Source: Saksenaea vasiformis B4078 (Eukaryota > Mucoromycota > Mucoromycetes > Mucorales > Saksenaeaceae). From it: DNA of 64,000 nucleotides. The notes under the pieces are model-generated. The model was not told the DNA's origin. It made no database searches and saw only the letters and a list, made by a program, of their open reading frames with translations. The stretch lies in the NCBI GenBank assembly GCA_000697055.1, contig JNDT01002235.1:1-64000 (forward strand), read 5' to 3'. Positions 40,232 to 52,523 of the stretch are shown one piece after another. The position numbers were made by a program, and so were the translations under genes. How positions within the stretch are numbered: the stretch's first letter is position 1; the number at the start of each line of letters is the position of its first letter.

Positions 40232-42667
40232 TTAAGCTTGGGCCTTCTGGGCACGGTAATACTTGGCAACTTCAACAAGGTTGATCAAAGCAGCTTCTGT
40301 CTCGGGCCTAAAAAGAAATAAAGATTGTAAGTGAAATGTTGCTCATACAAGAGGTTTTATAACATACCAAGCGCGGGACTTCAAACCACAGTCAGGGTTA
40401 GCCCAGAGAAGATGTTCGGGCAAGTACTTGAGCATGTCAGCGAAACGGACCTTCATTTCTTCAACGGAAGGAACACGAGGAGAGTGAATATCGTAAAGAC
40501 CAGGACCAATTTCGTTGGTGTATTGCTTGGTTTCGAAGATACGGAGAAGCTTCTCATCAGACTTGGAGTTCTCAATGGTAATCACATCAGCTAAGAATAA
40601 AGAGTTAGTAACTATGAATTTCTTTTCTTCCTTTTAAAATAGCTTACCATCCAAGTCAGCGATAGCGTCAAAGATATCGTTGAAGTCGGAGTAGCACATG
40701 TGGGTGTGGATTTGAGTCTCGTCACTTACACCAGAGGTAGAAAGACGGAAGCTGGCAACAGACCATTCCAAGTAGGCATTCCAGTCAGCGCGACGGATGG
40801 GAAGACCTTCACGGATAGCGGGTTCGTCAACCTGGATACAAGGAATACCGGCAGCCTCAAGATCGACAACTTCATCACGGAGAGCCAAGGCGACCTGAGC
40901 ACAGAGCTGGTTGGCAGGGATATCGTCACGAACAAAGGACCACTTCATCATGGTAACGGGACCGGTCAACATACCCTTCATGGGCTTGGTAGTCAAGGAC
41001 TGGGCGTAGACGATTTCCTTGATGGTCATGGGTCTGCGGCGGCTCACATCACCAAAGATCACAGGAGGCTTGACGCAACGCGAACCATAGGAGACAACCC
41101 AACCGTTCTCAGTAAAATCGTAACCGTGCAAGAGATGACCAAAATGCTCAACCATATCGTTACGTTCGGCTTCACCGTGGACCAAGACATCCAATCCCAC
41201 CTTCTCCTGGAACTCAACCACCTTCTTGGTCTCGGTCTTGATGAAAGCATCGTAATCCTCCTCAGACAACTCACCCTTGTTATACTTCTGACGGGCAACA
41301 CGGATTTCCTTGGTCTGAGGGAAGGAACCAATGGTGGTGGTAGGGAAAAGTGGCAACTTGAGCTTCTTCACCTGGGCATCACGACGGACGGGGAAAGGCG
41401 AAGCACGCTTCCAGGCCTCAGGAGCGATCTTGGCCACACGGTCACGGACAGCAGGGTTGGTGGTCTGAGGAGAGGTGCGACGGCTCTCAATGGCAGCAGC
41501 ATTGGCAGCCAAAGCCTCCTTGACAGCATCAGGACCTTCGTTCAAAGCCTTGGCAATGGTAACGATTTCGACACACTTCTCAACGGAGAAAGAGAGCCAG
41601 CTGTAGAGTTCGGGATTCTTCTCGGCAATCTTCTTTTCGAACGAGGTAGAGAAAGGAGCATGGGCAAGCGAACAAGAGGGACCAATGAAGACGCGGTCCT
41701 TACCAAGGGCCTTGACAGCCTTCTCAGCCAAGGCAATGGAAGCGTTGAGGTTGTTGATCCAGATGTTGCGGCCGTCAACCAAACCAAGAGAGAGGATCTG
41801 GTTCTCCTTCAACAAAGGAAGAACGGTGTCGAGCTCCTCAGGTGCACGCACAAGATCAAGATGGATAGCATCGACATTGTCCTTGACAGCATAGACATTG
41901 CTCTCGACACGACCGAAGTAGGCAGCAACCAAAAGCTTGAGCGAGGTTTGGGACTTGATGGTCTTGTATGCCTTCTCCAAAGCCAGCTTGGTGTTGGCAT
42001 CCAAATCCAAAATCAGAACAGGTTCATCAATCTGGACCCAGTCGGCACCGGCAGCCTCGAGCTCCTTCAGCAATTCAACGTAGAGAGGCAAGACCTTGGG
42101 CAACAAGGAGAGAGTATCGAAAGCGGCTTCTCCTTTGGCAGGCTTGCCGAGATGCAAGAAGGAGACAGGACCGACCAAGACAGGGCGAGTATGGATACCA
42201 ATGGCCTTGGCAGCCTTGAACTGTTCAACGGCACGGGGGTTCTGGAGCTTGAAGGTTTGGTTGGCCTCGAACTCAGGGACGATGAAATGGTAGTTGGTGT
42301 CAAACCACTTCTTCATTTCCATCGCAGGCACGTCAATCTTCTCCGAATCGGCAGTGGCGGGTCTCTGAAGACCACGGCCCATAGCAAAGAATTGGTCCAA
42401 AGGATTGGTGATGTGTTGATAACGCTGAGGAATGGCACCGAATTGCTGGGCGGTATCAAGCACTCGGTCATAGAGAGTAAATTCACCGGAAGGAATATGC
42501 TCCAAACCCTTCTCCTTCTGCAACTGCCAATGGCTCTCCTGGATCTTGACATAACCAGCACGAAGCTCGTCGCCAGAGATCTTACCAGACCAGTAAGACT
42601 CAACCAACTTCTTCAATTCACGCTTTGCACCGACGTATGGGAATCCGAGATTTGTAGCAACAACCAT
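40232..42667 (-). CDS. MET6: Cobalamin-independent methionine synthase (MetE/Met6)
   Basis: Transfers the methyl of 5-methyltetrahydropteroyl-triglutamate to homocysteine in the cytosol. Exons about 40648-42667, 40368-40590 and 40232-40307 join to about 772 residues, the family length. Start [20 protein letters not shown] is typical; the frame is open further up (to 42721) but only from a GTG, so I prefer 42667. Zinc ligands: HTHMCYSDF just before the first intron and NPDCGLKSR just before the second. The substrate region SIGSFPQT-type ([12 protein letters not shown]) and [18 protein letters not shown] and [14 protein letters not shown] are exact. Strong codon bias (few synonymous codons, C/G ends) indicates high expression. 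The plus strand has a 662-codon open frame as a by-product of that bias. Confidence 0.97.
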
Positions 42668-43552
42668 GGGAGAAAAATAATAGAATAATAAAGTAGAAAA
42701 TAATGAAGCAGAAATGCTCACACCACCCGTCCTTTTTATACTACAGACATTTTGCTTAATCTGATCTCAAAGTTCGTGTTTCGGCCCAAAAGATGAGATC
42801 TTGTGTTGGCCAATCAAATTCCGCCATTGTGGTCTAATGTTTAACTCCTGCGCTAAATCATCCCATCATCTGCTTTTTTTCCCTGGCCTCTCCAAATGCA
42901 AGCAGAAACTTGGTTTTAGATCTATCCAAGCAGATGACAGTTTGTTTTCATGCGCTTTAAAAAGGTTTTAAGTTTTTTTGCTGGTGATGGTGAAGATGAT
43001 GTTTTTTGCATGGATGGACGAGACTGAGATCAGAGCGGGGATTTTTTTAGTTAGACCGATTTTCACGCCATCATGGATCGACCAATGCAAGCCTATCATC
43101 TCACTTCCTCCCAATCACCTCTTGCCAAGATGATAACGTTTCCTGTACACCCCTTTTATCGTCCATCAATACAAATCCTCATTACGACTCATTGATGTTC
43201 CCAACGTTGTGATCGACTGTCTCTTTAGTTTCTTCGCTTTCTTTATTAATCTTTTTTGAATGACACTATCGTCTCAGCGGGCATAAGTCGTTATATTCTG
43301 GTTTTTTTTGATAGGTTACACGATCTTTCCCAGTGGTACCTGTCACATGTGCTGCATCGCGTCTTTGATGATGCCCATCTTTTTCAGCTGCTGAGAATAA
43401 ATGGTTTTTTGTACTGATTTAGAAAAAAAGATTGAGGTCATCCAGTACTCTCTAAGGAAAATGTTTATGGACGATGACAGCAGGATTAATGTTTGTTATT
43501 TGTGCGTGAGAGATTTTTATGTTTTAAAACGTCCTCTGATAATACAGAGATC
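42668..43552. other. Promoter region of methionine synthase
   Basis: The upstream side of MetE; TATA-like TTTATA at about 42733-42738 reads TATAAAAAGG on the minus strand, 66-71 nt upstream of the start. Farther left-to-right there are T-runs and no recognisable gene. CACATG at about 43346 is a possible Cbf1-type E-box but is distant. Confidence 0.45.
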
Positions 43553-43930
43553 ATGTTTGAAAGGATTGCTGCTGACATTGATCTCAGCATATCAGATTTT
43601 GCTATACGACTATGGCGTCAACCAATCATCTTTCCCATCAACATCTGGACTTGTATTCATCTCGATGCAAATCGTAAAGAAAAGAAAAAGAGAAAACTGG
43701 CACACTCCCTCTGTGAAGCTGTCCCTGATTGGTGGCAGACCTTTGGCACCCATTGGCGAGTCAAAATCACCTTGCTTTCTCTAGTCTCCGTTATCGCCGC
43801 GCTGATAACGGCTTTCAATTTAGCGTTCCTGTGCGTGGGAAATTGCAGCCAGACATCGAAGGATGAAATTACCTGTGCTAATGGATTGAATTCCCGAATT
43901 CGAGACGAGCATCGCCTAGACTGCCGCTAA
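43553..43930 (+). CDS. Hypothetical membrane protein, 125 aa
   Basis: ATG at 43553 (frame open from 43493) encodes a short basic cluster (KEKKKRK), then DWWQTFGTHWRVKITLL and one hydrophobic segment (LVSVIAALITAFNLAFLC), then a cysteine-containing tail. No family recognised. It might be the surviving exon of a broken gene. Support is only the open frame, residue composition and membrane segment. Confidence 0.3.
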   Translation: MFERIAADIDLSISDFAIRLWRQPIIFPINIWTCIHLDANRKEKKKRKLAHSLCEAVPDWWQTFGTHWRVKITLLSLVSVIAALITAFNLAFLCVGNCSQTSKDEITCANGLNSRIRDEHRLDCR

Positions 43931-44551
43931 TCCCTTCAATCTTGAACTTCCATCCTCAGCATTCAGAAATACTCTCCTAGCACGATTGTCAGTTCCAGGC
44001 CAAAAACAGAGGCGCTTTTCGTGATTCTCGGTCCGTATGGTTTTTATTTGTTACACTTTATCAGATTCCCTAGCTGCTTTTCCTCTCTTGGAAGAATTAT
44101 ACTTTCCGCATGAGACCATGAGCTATTGTCTCAAAACAATGAACGTTCTCGGTTTGCCATAATACGCACAACTGGTAGCTTCTTTTCTGAACAAGCAGTG
44201 TGAATGTTCAAAGACAAACATGAAGCTAAGTGAGCTACTTCCGATGGATAAAGAACGCTATAGCACCTGACAAATGGATGCCACCATTATTCACTGGAAT
44301 AGAGGCATTACCTGAGTGCAATAAGAACAGCACCTATATCAAGTTACATGACGGAACTTCCCGGTGCATCTAAGGATATCATTTATTTCTTCAAGAATTA
44401 AGCCGCAAAATTCGTCAACTGGATATAGCCAAGCACGCAGAAGCTGCCAGCACCGATAAGTTTCGTTATAACAGTGAGGATTCCCAACACCTGGAGAATG
44501 TACTCTCAACATAGTTGGCTGCGGCCAGTGAACTATTTTAACCGTCGCGGT
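43931..44551. other. Spacer
   Basis: No gene seen. Confidence 0.4.
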
Positions 44552-44677
44552 TTATAATTACAAGTTTATAGGGGCACTGAGCCCCCATAGTAAACCACAT
44601 ATAAAGTGCCTCCTAGCCTATCGCAACTCTCCCTTCAACTTATTTGAGTTGCCGGCCTTATAAACTTATAATTATAA
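44552..44677. repeat. Inverted repeat, MITE-like
   Basis: TTATAATTACAAGTTTATA (44552-44570) and TATAAACTTATAATTATAA (44659-44677) are inverted copies, 18 of 19 matching, 88 bp apart. Each arm is followed rightward by a G-run/C-run motif (GGGGCACTGAGCCCCC at 44571-44586; GAGGTGTTGAGACCCCC at 44678-44694) in the same orientation. No coding capacity. Confidence 0.55.
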
Positions 44678-44694
44678 GAGGTGTTGAGACCCCC

Positions 44695-45128
44695 GCAGCG
44701 TACATTATATTTATAATCGAGACGAAGGCCCTTTGTCTGTGACATCAGGAATAAAAAATCTCTGGGCAAAGCACGATCATTGTTCTCACGTGTACAACTA
44801 ATTCAAAGCGATAGTAAAAGGCAAGATCCACAGATATGAACACTCCATATACCTACGTTGCATGGTAAGATCCATCGTTTTAGTACCACGACCAAACCAA
44901 TTCCTAGAAGATATACACTTGCTGCGGTTACTCAGGATGTGTTCCAGTCTGAATCATGCGACCACCTAGGGTTACACAGGTGATATCCGCCAAGGGAGAG
45001 TTTGGTGTTGCAGCATGAGGTAACGGATTTTTCGGTAGAGCGAAGCCTCGGTGCACGGGCAAAATAGCGGCGCTACAAACGGCAAGGGTCTATTCACCTT
45101 TCTCTTTTCGCTCTCTGATCCTTTACAC
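44695..45128. other. Upstream region of the S9 peptidase gene
   Basis: No gene seen. TATATT/TTATAA elements near 44705-44715 are probably part of the repeat. Confidence 0.4.
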
Positions 45129-47375
45129 ATGGCACAGACAAAACCTTTTGGCTCATGGCCATCCCCCATTACCGCTGAATCGCTTTCTTCCAGCGTCTCT
45201 GCATCTGACGTTTGCTACGACGACACCACGCAGACCGTGTATTGGTGTCAGGTAGTTCCTGCCGAAAACGGTCGCGGTCAGATATTTTCAAAGAATATCT
45301 ACAGTAAAGAGGAACCAGTAGCTCTGCTTCCTTTGGATTACAACTGTCGCACACGTGTCCATGAATATGGAGGAGGAAGTTTTATCGTTAAGAATGGCCT
45401 TTTGATCTTTTCCAACGACAGCGACCGTCGCTTGTACAAGATTGATTTACGGGACGAATCGCGTCAGATTGTGCCATTAACGCCCGAGAATCCCCTCCTG
45501 CGTTATGCCGACTTGGCATTGGATGCCGAACATCGATTTCTGGTGTGTATTCAGGAGGAACACTTCAAGGATGAGAAGCCCGAAGACGTTATCAATACGC
45601 TTGTGGCCATCCGCCTCAGCGATGGTAACGTGAAGGTCATTGCCGAAGGCAAGGACTTTTATGCTTGGCCACGACTTTCAGCCGACAGCAAATCCTTGGC
45701 GTTTGTGGACTGGATCCATCCCAACATGCCCTGGGACTTTACACGACTGACAAAGGCTACAATTCAATTCGAGGAACACTTGACATTGCTTACTCAGGAG
45801 ATAGTGGCAGGCGGGAATCTGGATCAAAGCATTGTGGTAAGTTTGTTTCTATTGAAGTTTCTCGAATAATAATAAGGCTTCTCTCCGGCACGATAGCAAC
45901 CCGAATTTGGTAATGATGGTACGTTGTACTTTGCTTCCGATGCTACGGGCTTTTGGAACTTGTACCGCCATACGGAGGGTGGACCGCAGTTGTTACTGCC
46001 AAAGCCGATTGAGAAGGAATTCTCTGGTCCTGTGTGGCGATTGAACTCATCGTGGTATATGCCTTTCAAATCCGACAAGACCAAGCTCGTATGCACGTAC
46101 AAGGATAAGATTGCTATTCTGGATACGGTGTCGCAGACACTTACAAATCTGAAAGTTCCTTTCAGCCACTTTGGGCAGGTGCGCACTTTCAGCAAAGACG
46201 GCAAAGAGTCGGTCGTATTCTATGGCAGTTCCACGACAAAGCCGGCTGAGCTGGTGGCTGTATCACTTAGCGAACAATCCCTCCCGGCTCAAGTGCTTAG
46301 ACCATCCCAGGAACCCAGTTTAGATGCTACCTATATCTCAGTCGGTCAAGAGATAGCGTTCGAAACAACGGGTGGAAAGACAGCCTACTGCTACTTTTAC
46401 GAGCCCAAGAATCCCGAGTACAAAGGTGAAGGCAAGCCGCCACTCCGTGTCTTGTCCCACGGAGGGCCGACTGCGGACAGCGACAATTCTTTCAGTCGTT
46501 CGATCCAGTACTGGACTACTCGTGGATTCGCTGTAGCGGATGTCAACTACGGTGGAAGTACGGGCTACGGTCGTGAATACCGCAATCGTCTCCAGAAGAA
46601 TTGGGGTATCGTGGACGTGGATGATTGTTGCAATGCTGCCTTGCACTTGGCGAAGGAGAATCTAGTGGATGGAGAGAAACTGGCTATTGTTGGTGGAAGC
46701 GCAGGTGGATTCACCACACTGTAAGTCTTTCAACAACAACAGGGAAACATGCCTATTTACCTCTCTCTCTGTGAAAAGGGCATGTATCGCATTCCGTAAC
46801 GTGTTCAAGGCCTCTTGCTGTCTTTACGGCGTTTCTGATATCGAGTTGCTGGCGAAAGAGACACACAAGTTTGAATCCAGATATCCCGGTAAGACGGAGA
46901 AAAATGAAGGACCTAGCAGTTTGTCTTAATTTGGATATAGAGCAATTGATTGGCAAATATCCTGAGGAAGTGCAGATCTACAGAGAACGGTAATAATAAT
47001 AAGCATGGAACTTTGAGCTAATGACATCGCCTATCCAGATCTCCCTGCTACAAGGCAGATCAGATCAAATCGCCCACACTTTTCTTCCAAGGTGACGAGG
47101 ACAAGGTTGTTCCTCCTTCACAATCCGAGAAGATGGTCGAGGAAATGAAAAAGAAAAACGTACCAGTAGCCTATGTCTTGTATGTAGGCGAAGGTCACGG
47201 TAAGTGCATAAGCCCCTAAATGTCCAGTGTAAAATATTAACTATTTATCCTGCAAGGCTTCCGCATAGCTGAGAATATCAAGCGTACCATGGAACTGGAA
47301 CAATGGTTTTATGGTCAGATCTTTAAATTCACTGTGGAAGGTGTTGAACCCGTGCCAATCTATAACTTCCCCTGA
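45129..47375 (+). CDS. S9-family prolyl oligopeptidase-like serine peptidase (S9C type)
   Basis: Six exons: 45129-45836, 45897-46720, 46779-46888, 46941-46989, 47039-47199, 47257-47375, in phase, 656 residues. An N-terminal beta-propeller (VHEYGGGSF, WPRLSADSKSLAFVDW, ...YFASDATGFWNLY) is followed by the alpha/beta hydrolase. The oxyanion region is SHGGPTADSDNSFSRSIQYW, then GFAVADVNYGGSTGYGREYR, nucleophile Ser504 in GGSAGGFTT, Asp585 in QGDEDKVVPP, and His617 in GEGHGF. Close to acylaminoacyl/dipeptidyl peptidase-like enzymes; substrate not known. The frame extends 26 codons up to 45051, but MAQTKPFGSWPSPIT is the natural start. No signal peptide, so cytosolic by inference. Confidence 0.95.
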
Positions 47376-47795
47376 AATCCGTGAATAAAAAGCTGAATAC
47401 AGATATAAATATCCTAATGCACATGTTCGATTCATGAGATCGGCTTATTGTAGCCATCTATTGCCTACGGTGTGAGAAATTTTGTGAATAGTGCAAGGTC
47501 ATTTTTCCTTTAGGATGACGAACGCAAGTTATACGCATAATCAGAGCACTCGGATGTGGGTATGCGGGGTTAGATCGCAGGCAAAATGTACGTATATGCA
47601 ACGAATTAACCTTTCTTAGCTAACGGAGGAGGCAGAGAACAGCGTTAAAGTCATCAAATGACTAAGGATTTGTGCACCTGTCTTTTTCATTGCAACACTG
47701 CGTAACATCATCGGGAAATGTTGTTATGAACTAAATAACATTATTCTCTTTTGCTAATTCTAGGCCTTTATAGTTATAGTTTTTCTGTGTAAGAA
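47376..47795. other. Convergent 3' spacer
   Basis: Lies between two genes whose 3' ends face each other. No gene seen. Confidence 0.5.
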
Positions 47796-50576
47796 TTATT
47801 GCCTTGATTTCCTTGTTGGTGTGGGAGAATGTGAACCGTCCATCTTGTTGCTTCCCAATGGCACATCGTCATCTTCATCGTCGTCTTGCGGATTCGGGCT
47901 GAGTCTGCCGCCATTGTTCCACATGGCTGGATTCTGCATCATTGACATACGCGGATCCATCATCATAGGCATCATGCCCATGTTTGGCATCATGGACATA
48001 CGAGGATCCATCATCGGCATCATTCCCATATTAGACATCATCGACATGCGGGGATCCATCATAGGCATCATACCCATGTTTGGCATCATGGACATACGGG
48101 GATCCATCATCGGCATCATTCCCATGTTTGGCATCATTGACATACGGGGATCCATCATCTGGGCCGATGGAACATTAAGGCTGATATTACTACTGCTGGC
48201 ACCCAAACTATGTTGCGATGCGGAGGCCATCATCGATTGCTGCTGCTGCATCTGCTGCTGTTGCTGCTAGGCCGTTAATCGCCAAGCAGAGACACATGCT
48301 AACAGAATACTTACCTTTTGCATCATTTGCTGACGCTGCTCCATCAGGTATCGTTCTCGTTCTCGTTCCATGAGCCGTTCTTTCTCCATCTCTAGCAGCC
48401 GTCCGCGATTTGCCTCCTTATCCTTCTTCTCATGCTCGATCTGAGTAATCATGCCGACAAGTCCAGTTCGTGGCGCTTCTTGCTTCTGTGGCAACTGAAT
48501 CAGAGGTTGACCATTAGCACGTGCCCATCCTTCTTGATCCCGGGCAGAGGGATGATCCGACCGGAAGGTGTCAAGTAAACTATTTTGAGTCGCGAAGTGA
48601 TCGCCCAATTGAGGAATCACAGGGCCGTCCTCCGTCATGATATAGTCGCCGTAATAGGCTTGCATGCGTGGATCGCCTTCGGCATAGTACATATCTCCAT
48701 ACATCATACGGGGATCCATCTGTCCTTCCATCGGCGGGTGTTGTGGTGGGTATCCACCCATCATCGGCGGGTATCGACCGTCATTGATGGGTCGGTCGTC
48801 CTCCGAATCGCTCCCCTCATGCTCCTCTTCCTCTTCTTCTTCTTCTTCCTCACTGTCAGATCCACTGACACTCGTTTGAGGACGAGCGATTCGTCGTGGG
48901 CGCCGTTTTTCAGGTACTGTTGAAGACGCTCTGCGATCCTGGTCCGATTCAGGTTGACTCACTCCATCTTCAGGCTTATGGGTTTCGGTGGCCTTTTCTC
49001 TTTCCTCGCCCAAGATACTCTTTGCGAAATCCTCGTGGTCACTCGATATCTGGGGCAGTGTTAATTTCGACGCCGAGCGTTCATCCTCTACGGAGTCATG
49101 GGTCGATTTCGAGAGAGGACGCGTTGGATTAGGCGTTGTAGGTGACTTGGAAGCCCGCTTTTGATTGAACACGGAATCGTCGTCGCTATCATCGTCCTCG
49201 TCTTCCTCTTCGTCGTCGTCGTTTTCGCTCTCATCACTTGCATAGATGACTTTTCCCTTTTTGTCCACAGGCGGCATGACAGATGCACGTGCTTGGGCTG
49301 TTGGTGCCGGTGGGAGCATGGATCCTCTAGGCGCAGAATATCTTGGCTGCATTTGCCCCATCGGCATCGCTTGCGGAACGGGACCAGGATGACCCATAAC
49401 CGCGGGTCCGGGTGCCTGTGGTAACGGGCTGTTCATCTTGTTTAATAAAACACCGGCAAAGGTCGCTTTGTTGTCGATCAATGATTCATCCTGGACGTTA
49501 ACATGCTGTACTTCGAACGGATCGAGAAATAGATGCGGGCCTTCACCAAAATTGAGCGCCGAAATATTAGCGGGATCATCGAGCAGTTTGGAAGGTCTGC
49601 CATACAGTTTGAACGCATCAAACGTTCCGACGAGCCATTGCACGAGTTCCTTCGTGCTGGGAGCCATCAAGAGAGCGCTAGCCGTTTCCTGCTGTTCGCC
49701 TTTATGCAAGCTGCCTTCCACTTTCATCACTGTGGCCATCTCGACAAGATGAGGTGCGTCGGGATATATAGTATAGGCTTGTACAACATTGACCATCGTC
49801 ATCACCGGTTGTTTGGCCTTTTTTGACTCGTAGAACATCAGTTGCCCACGGGAAGGCACAGATTTTTTTCCAAATAGTTTTTTCTCGTCGCGTCTGTCAG
49901 AGACTGTCGTCCAGTACTGCTGCCATTCAGTGCTACCAGTAAACTTCACCTGAATAAATCCTTCCATTTTCACCATCGGTTTAGCCAACATCTCTGCATA
50001 GCGTGCAGCAACAAATCTGCGCGTGTAAATCTCGTGGATCCTTGACGCTTCAAAACAGGACAAACGGATCGCGCGCACCCATTGCGCGTTTTGCTGAGAT
50101 TCAACCAGGAACCGATTAGCGCCAACCGAGTTAAGCGACCACACATTGCCTTCCAATTTCGTTTGGGCATCTGCAATGCTGATGTACTGAGGTGTCACTG
50201 GACCTTCGATCTGGGCGTCCCATAGAAGCAAATAGGGTCCACATAGTTCGGCATACCATTGGGACCATTGATCATCACAAGGAACACCGTCCACGGTCAA
50301 CTCATTTTTCATGCGGATATATCCTTCCATGTATACTTTGTTCGTATAAGCTTCGTACAGCCCTTGGACTGTTTGCATATCAGCAGGCACAGGCCCTTGT
50401 GGTGGCTGCAACGGTGGTTTTATAAATTGCTCGGGTCTCGCTGAACGGGCAGGGCCGCCTTGAAAAGACAATGGTCGATCGTCGTCGGAATCGTCGTTGG
50501 ACTGTTGCAGACCGAGATTTTCCATACCCGATTGCAATGCATACATACGCGTCTCATTAAAATCTGCGTTTGCCAT
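47796..50576 (-). CDS. Caf120/Skg3-like PH-domain protein with methionine-rich C-terminus
   Basis: Two exons, 48315-50576 and 47796-48266, join in phase (donor GTAAGTATTC, acceptor GCCTAG) to 910 residues. Residues about 75-190 form a split PH domain (KVYMEGYIRMKNEL...WSQWYAELCGPYLLLWD), followed by a second PH-like unit (VKMEGFIQVKF...WQQYWTTVSDR...GQLMFYESKK). The rest is disordered: acidic stretches, S/T-rich, PPM/PRM motifs, Q-runs, and finally the Met-rich repeats (separate entry). Yeast Caf120 is linked to Ccr4-Not and Skg3 to cell-wall/bud-neck; which role applies here is unknown. The frame is open to a GTG at 50588, but the ATG at 50576 fits. The family call rests on the PH architecture and is moderately sure. 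Confidence 0.82.
47935..48158 (-). repeat. 48-bp coding minisatellite (MMDPRMSMMPNMGMMP units)
   Basis: In the last exon of the PH protein, MMDPRMSMM occurs five times and NMGMMP four times, in four full 16-residue (48-bp) units plus a final partial one. Variation is slight (one P to S, one extra M). The period is a multiple of three, so expansions keep the frame. Confidence 0.9.
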
Positions 50577-51954
50577 ATCTATTGCCACGTTTTATTGTGT
50601 TCTTCAGAGATGATGAGAAGGCGGGTAGACAACAAGCTTAAGTTCACCTGAAATAGTAAAAAGTAAAAAAGAAGGGAGGCGTAGGTTTTTCGTATATATA
50701 TAAGGAAAGATGAAAAAAATATAAAAATATCAGGAAAGAAAGAAGATAGCAAAGGACCCGAAGGGGAAGGTTCAAAGTGTCTGGGAAAAAAGGGGGAGAA
50801 GGAGAGGAAGGAAAAGAAAGGAAGCACCGAGCGGGGTCTAGCGGCTGGGAACACTAACTCAATATCACGTTTGTGACAGCACACATGGACTCAGAGGATG
50901 TTCTTTGCTCACCTTCTCAAAAGGAAACCTGGACTAACATTTGGTACCATTTCTCGCTTTCATATAGTTCTTACAGTACCCTTGCTATAACTGTAGAGAA
51001 CGTTTCACGTTTTCACTGATTTCAAGATTTTAACTCATGTTGCCATGTCGCAAACTGTAGCAGCGGTTACCAGGAAGCACTGTTCCAACAGGCGTTGTAG
51101 CATAAAAAACAAATGAGTCCGGATGTTCACGCATAGGTCAAGCGAAATGATTTCCCGTTTTACTTTGCAAATGTTACTAATGTAATTACTGCATATCCCG
51201 TCTTGAATGAACTTACTATAGTCCGTGCATTTCTCAAAGTAGAATTGTCCGTTTAGTACAGCATGAAAATTTTCAGCATTCATAAAGCTTATTTTGTCTT
51301 CTTCAATCGTGCTTGCAATATTTATCATCATGAACTGGTGCATGAAGACTAAAATAATGCTCTTCGGATATAAATGAATGCTGCAAGTCATCAATGACAC
51401 CTTTGTCTAGCACGCTATTTTTACGGCAATTCTACGGCAATAAGGATTTTTGTAAAAACTGGATTTTAAGCACACATTTACATCATCCAAATATTACTTT
51501 GCGTCGACACTGCCTCAATCCTGCGGTGAAGAGCAGTGTATCTTTGCGCAGAGAATCAGGTACCTCTACTTCCGATCAAAGGTGTATTGCGCTGATCGAT
51601 TATAATAGGATCCCCAACGCACCAATCGGAAGCCTTAAAGCGAAAGTATTTAAAGGGACGCATGAATTCTTCTTTCTTTTTCTTCTGGCTCCGTTCCCCA
51701 CATGAAACGTCCCCGGTACGTGCTGGGGTTGACTATACACACAGGAACTCATGTCTTTTGGTCGATTATTTAGACCGCTGGTCGTAAAACAAGAAACTGG
51801 CCGCTCCATGAAACCATCCACTCCCACCCCCACCCCCACCGAAATGGTGCAGGGTGCGGCACCTGCGAATGCGTAGGATTACCCTTCGGGGGTAAGTAAA
51901 ATAACATCCAGGTATTATTCCATTTGCTAAACATGAACAAATTGTTATGCTATC
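50577..51954. other. Spacer between the PH gene and the MITE
   Basis: No gene I would defend; the minus frame 51035-51400 (121 codons) has no motif. Notable are a purine-rich tract (50690-50830) and a run of CCCAC units (51820-51840). Confidence 0.45.
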
Positions 51955-52094
51955 TATATAAATTTCGCGTCCATCGAGGGGCCGCGTTAATGTAAGTAGT
52001 GTATGGGTTTGTTGCCAACTTATGTATTAACCAACGCATACTTGACTCTTTTCTTAGCGTAAAAGTGGCTCCTCATGGACGCAAAATTTATATA
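51955..52094. mobile_element. MITE-like element (about 140 bp)
   Basis: Terminal inverted repeats of about 28 bp: TATATAAATTTCGCGTCCAT... (51955-51983) and its inverse ...ATGGACGCAAAATTTATATA (52067-52094), nearly identical except a few positions. No coding frame. Ends in TA and lies in TA-rich flank (CTATC|TATATAAA, TTTATATA|AATC), compatible with a TA target duplication as in Tc1/mariner-derived MITEs. The right terminal GCGTAAAG motif is repeated just outside (GCGTAAAA/GCGTAAAG). Confidence 0.65.
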
Positions 52095-52431
52095 AATCAG
52101 CGTAAAGATCTGTTCAATAAATGGTAGAAATAGAAATTCACCAGATAAAAGCTTTGTGTCCCTCGGTCTTATATTACATTCGCGCGATAGGTATGTTTGT
52201 TATAGGAAGTCATTACGGTTTGTAGAAGACACGTAAGAGGAAGACTGATAGAGTAAATGAATGTTTATATAGTCAGCAGAAATAGAGATAGCTTATCGGA
52301 TTATCCTTTTGATCTTCTCTCTTTTATATGGACGGACGCGGGTGCCATGATGCGATCCAAAGCAAAAATTAAGTGGTGAAAATTTTCAAAGTCAGAATAC
52401 CACAAGTTGCAAACAAGCCAAAAAGTCGTGA
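52095..52431. other. Spacer before the U6 gene
   Basis: No gene seen. Confidence 0.45.
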
Positions 52432-52439
52432 TTTAAATA
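52432..52439 (+). promoter_or_regulatory. TATA-like element of the U6 gene
   Basis: TTTAAATA about 27-34 nt upstream of the U6 5' end, where Pol III snRNA promoters of fungi carry a TATA box bound by TFIIIB. Confidence 0.5.
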
Positions 52440-52465
52440 GGAATCGATTTGGGGGGGTAAATTGA

Positions 52466-52491
52466 CAAGCCTTCGGGCCTCTGTCACATAT

Positions 52492-52523
<32 letters not shown>

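Noticed and set aside
40700..42688. 662-codon open frame on the plus strand
   Set aside because: It is exactly antisense to methionine synthase and has no domain; strong codon bias of the real gene keeps the opposite strand open.
35000..42700. Amino-acid gene cluster (threonine and methionine synthase)
   Set aside because: The two genes are separated by unrelated genes and share no promoter; fungi normally scatter them.
42668..42721. N-terminal extension of methionine synthase as a targeting signal
   Set aside because: It depends on a GTG start; the protein from the ATG at 42667 already has the family N-terminus.
47821..48270. 149-codon plus-strand frame rich in GIIG/IDIRGS repeats
   Set aside because: It is antisense to the methionine-rich repeats of the PH protein; the repeat of the real gene produces a repeat in the shadow frame.
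51035..51400. 121-codon minus-strand frame
   Set aside because: No family resemblance, no splice partners, irregular composition.
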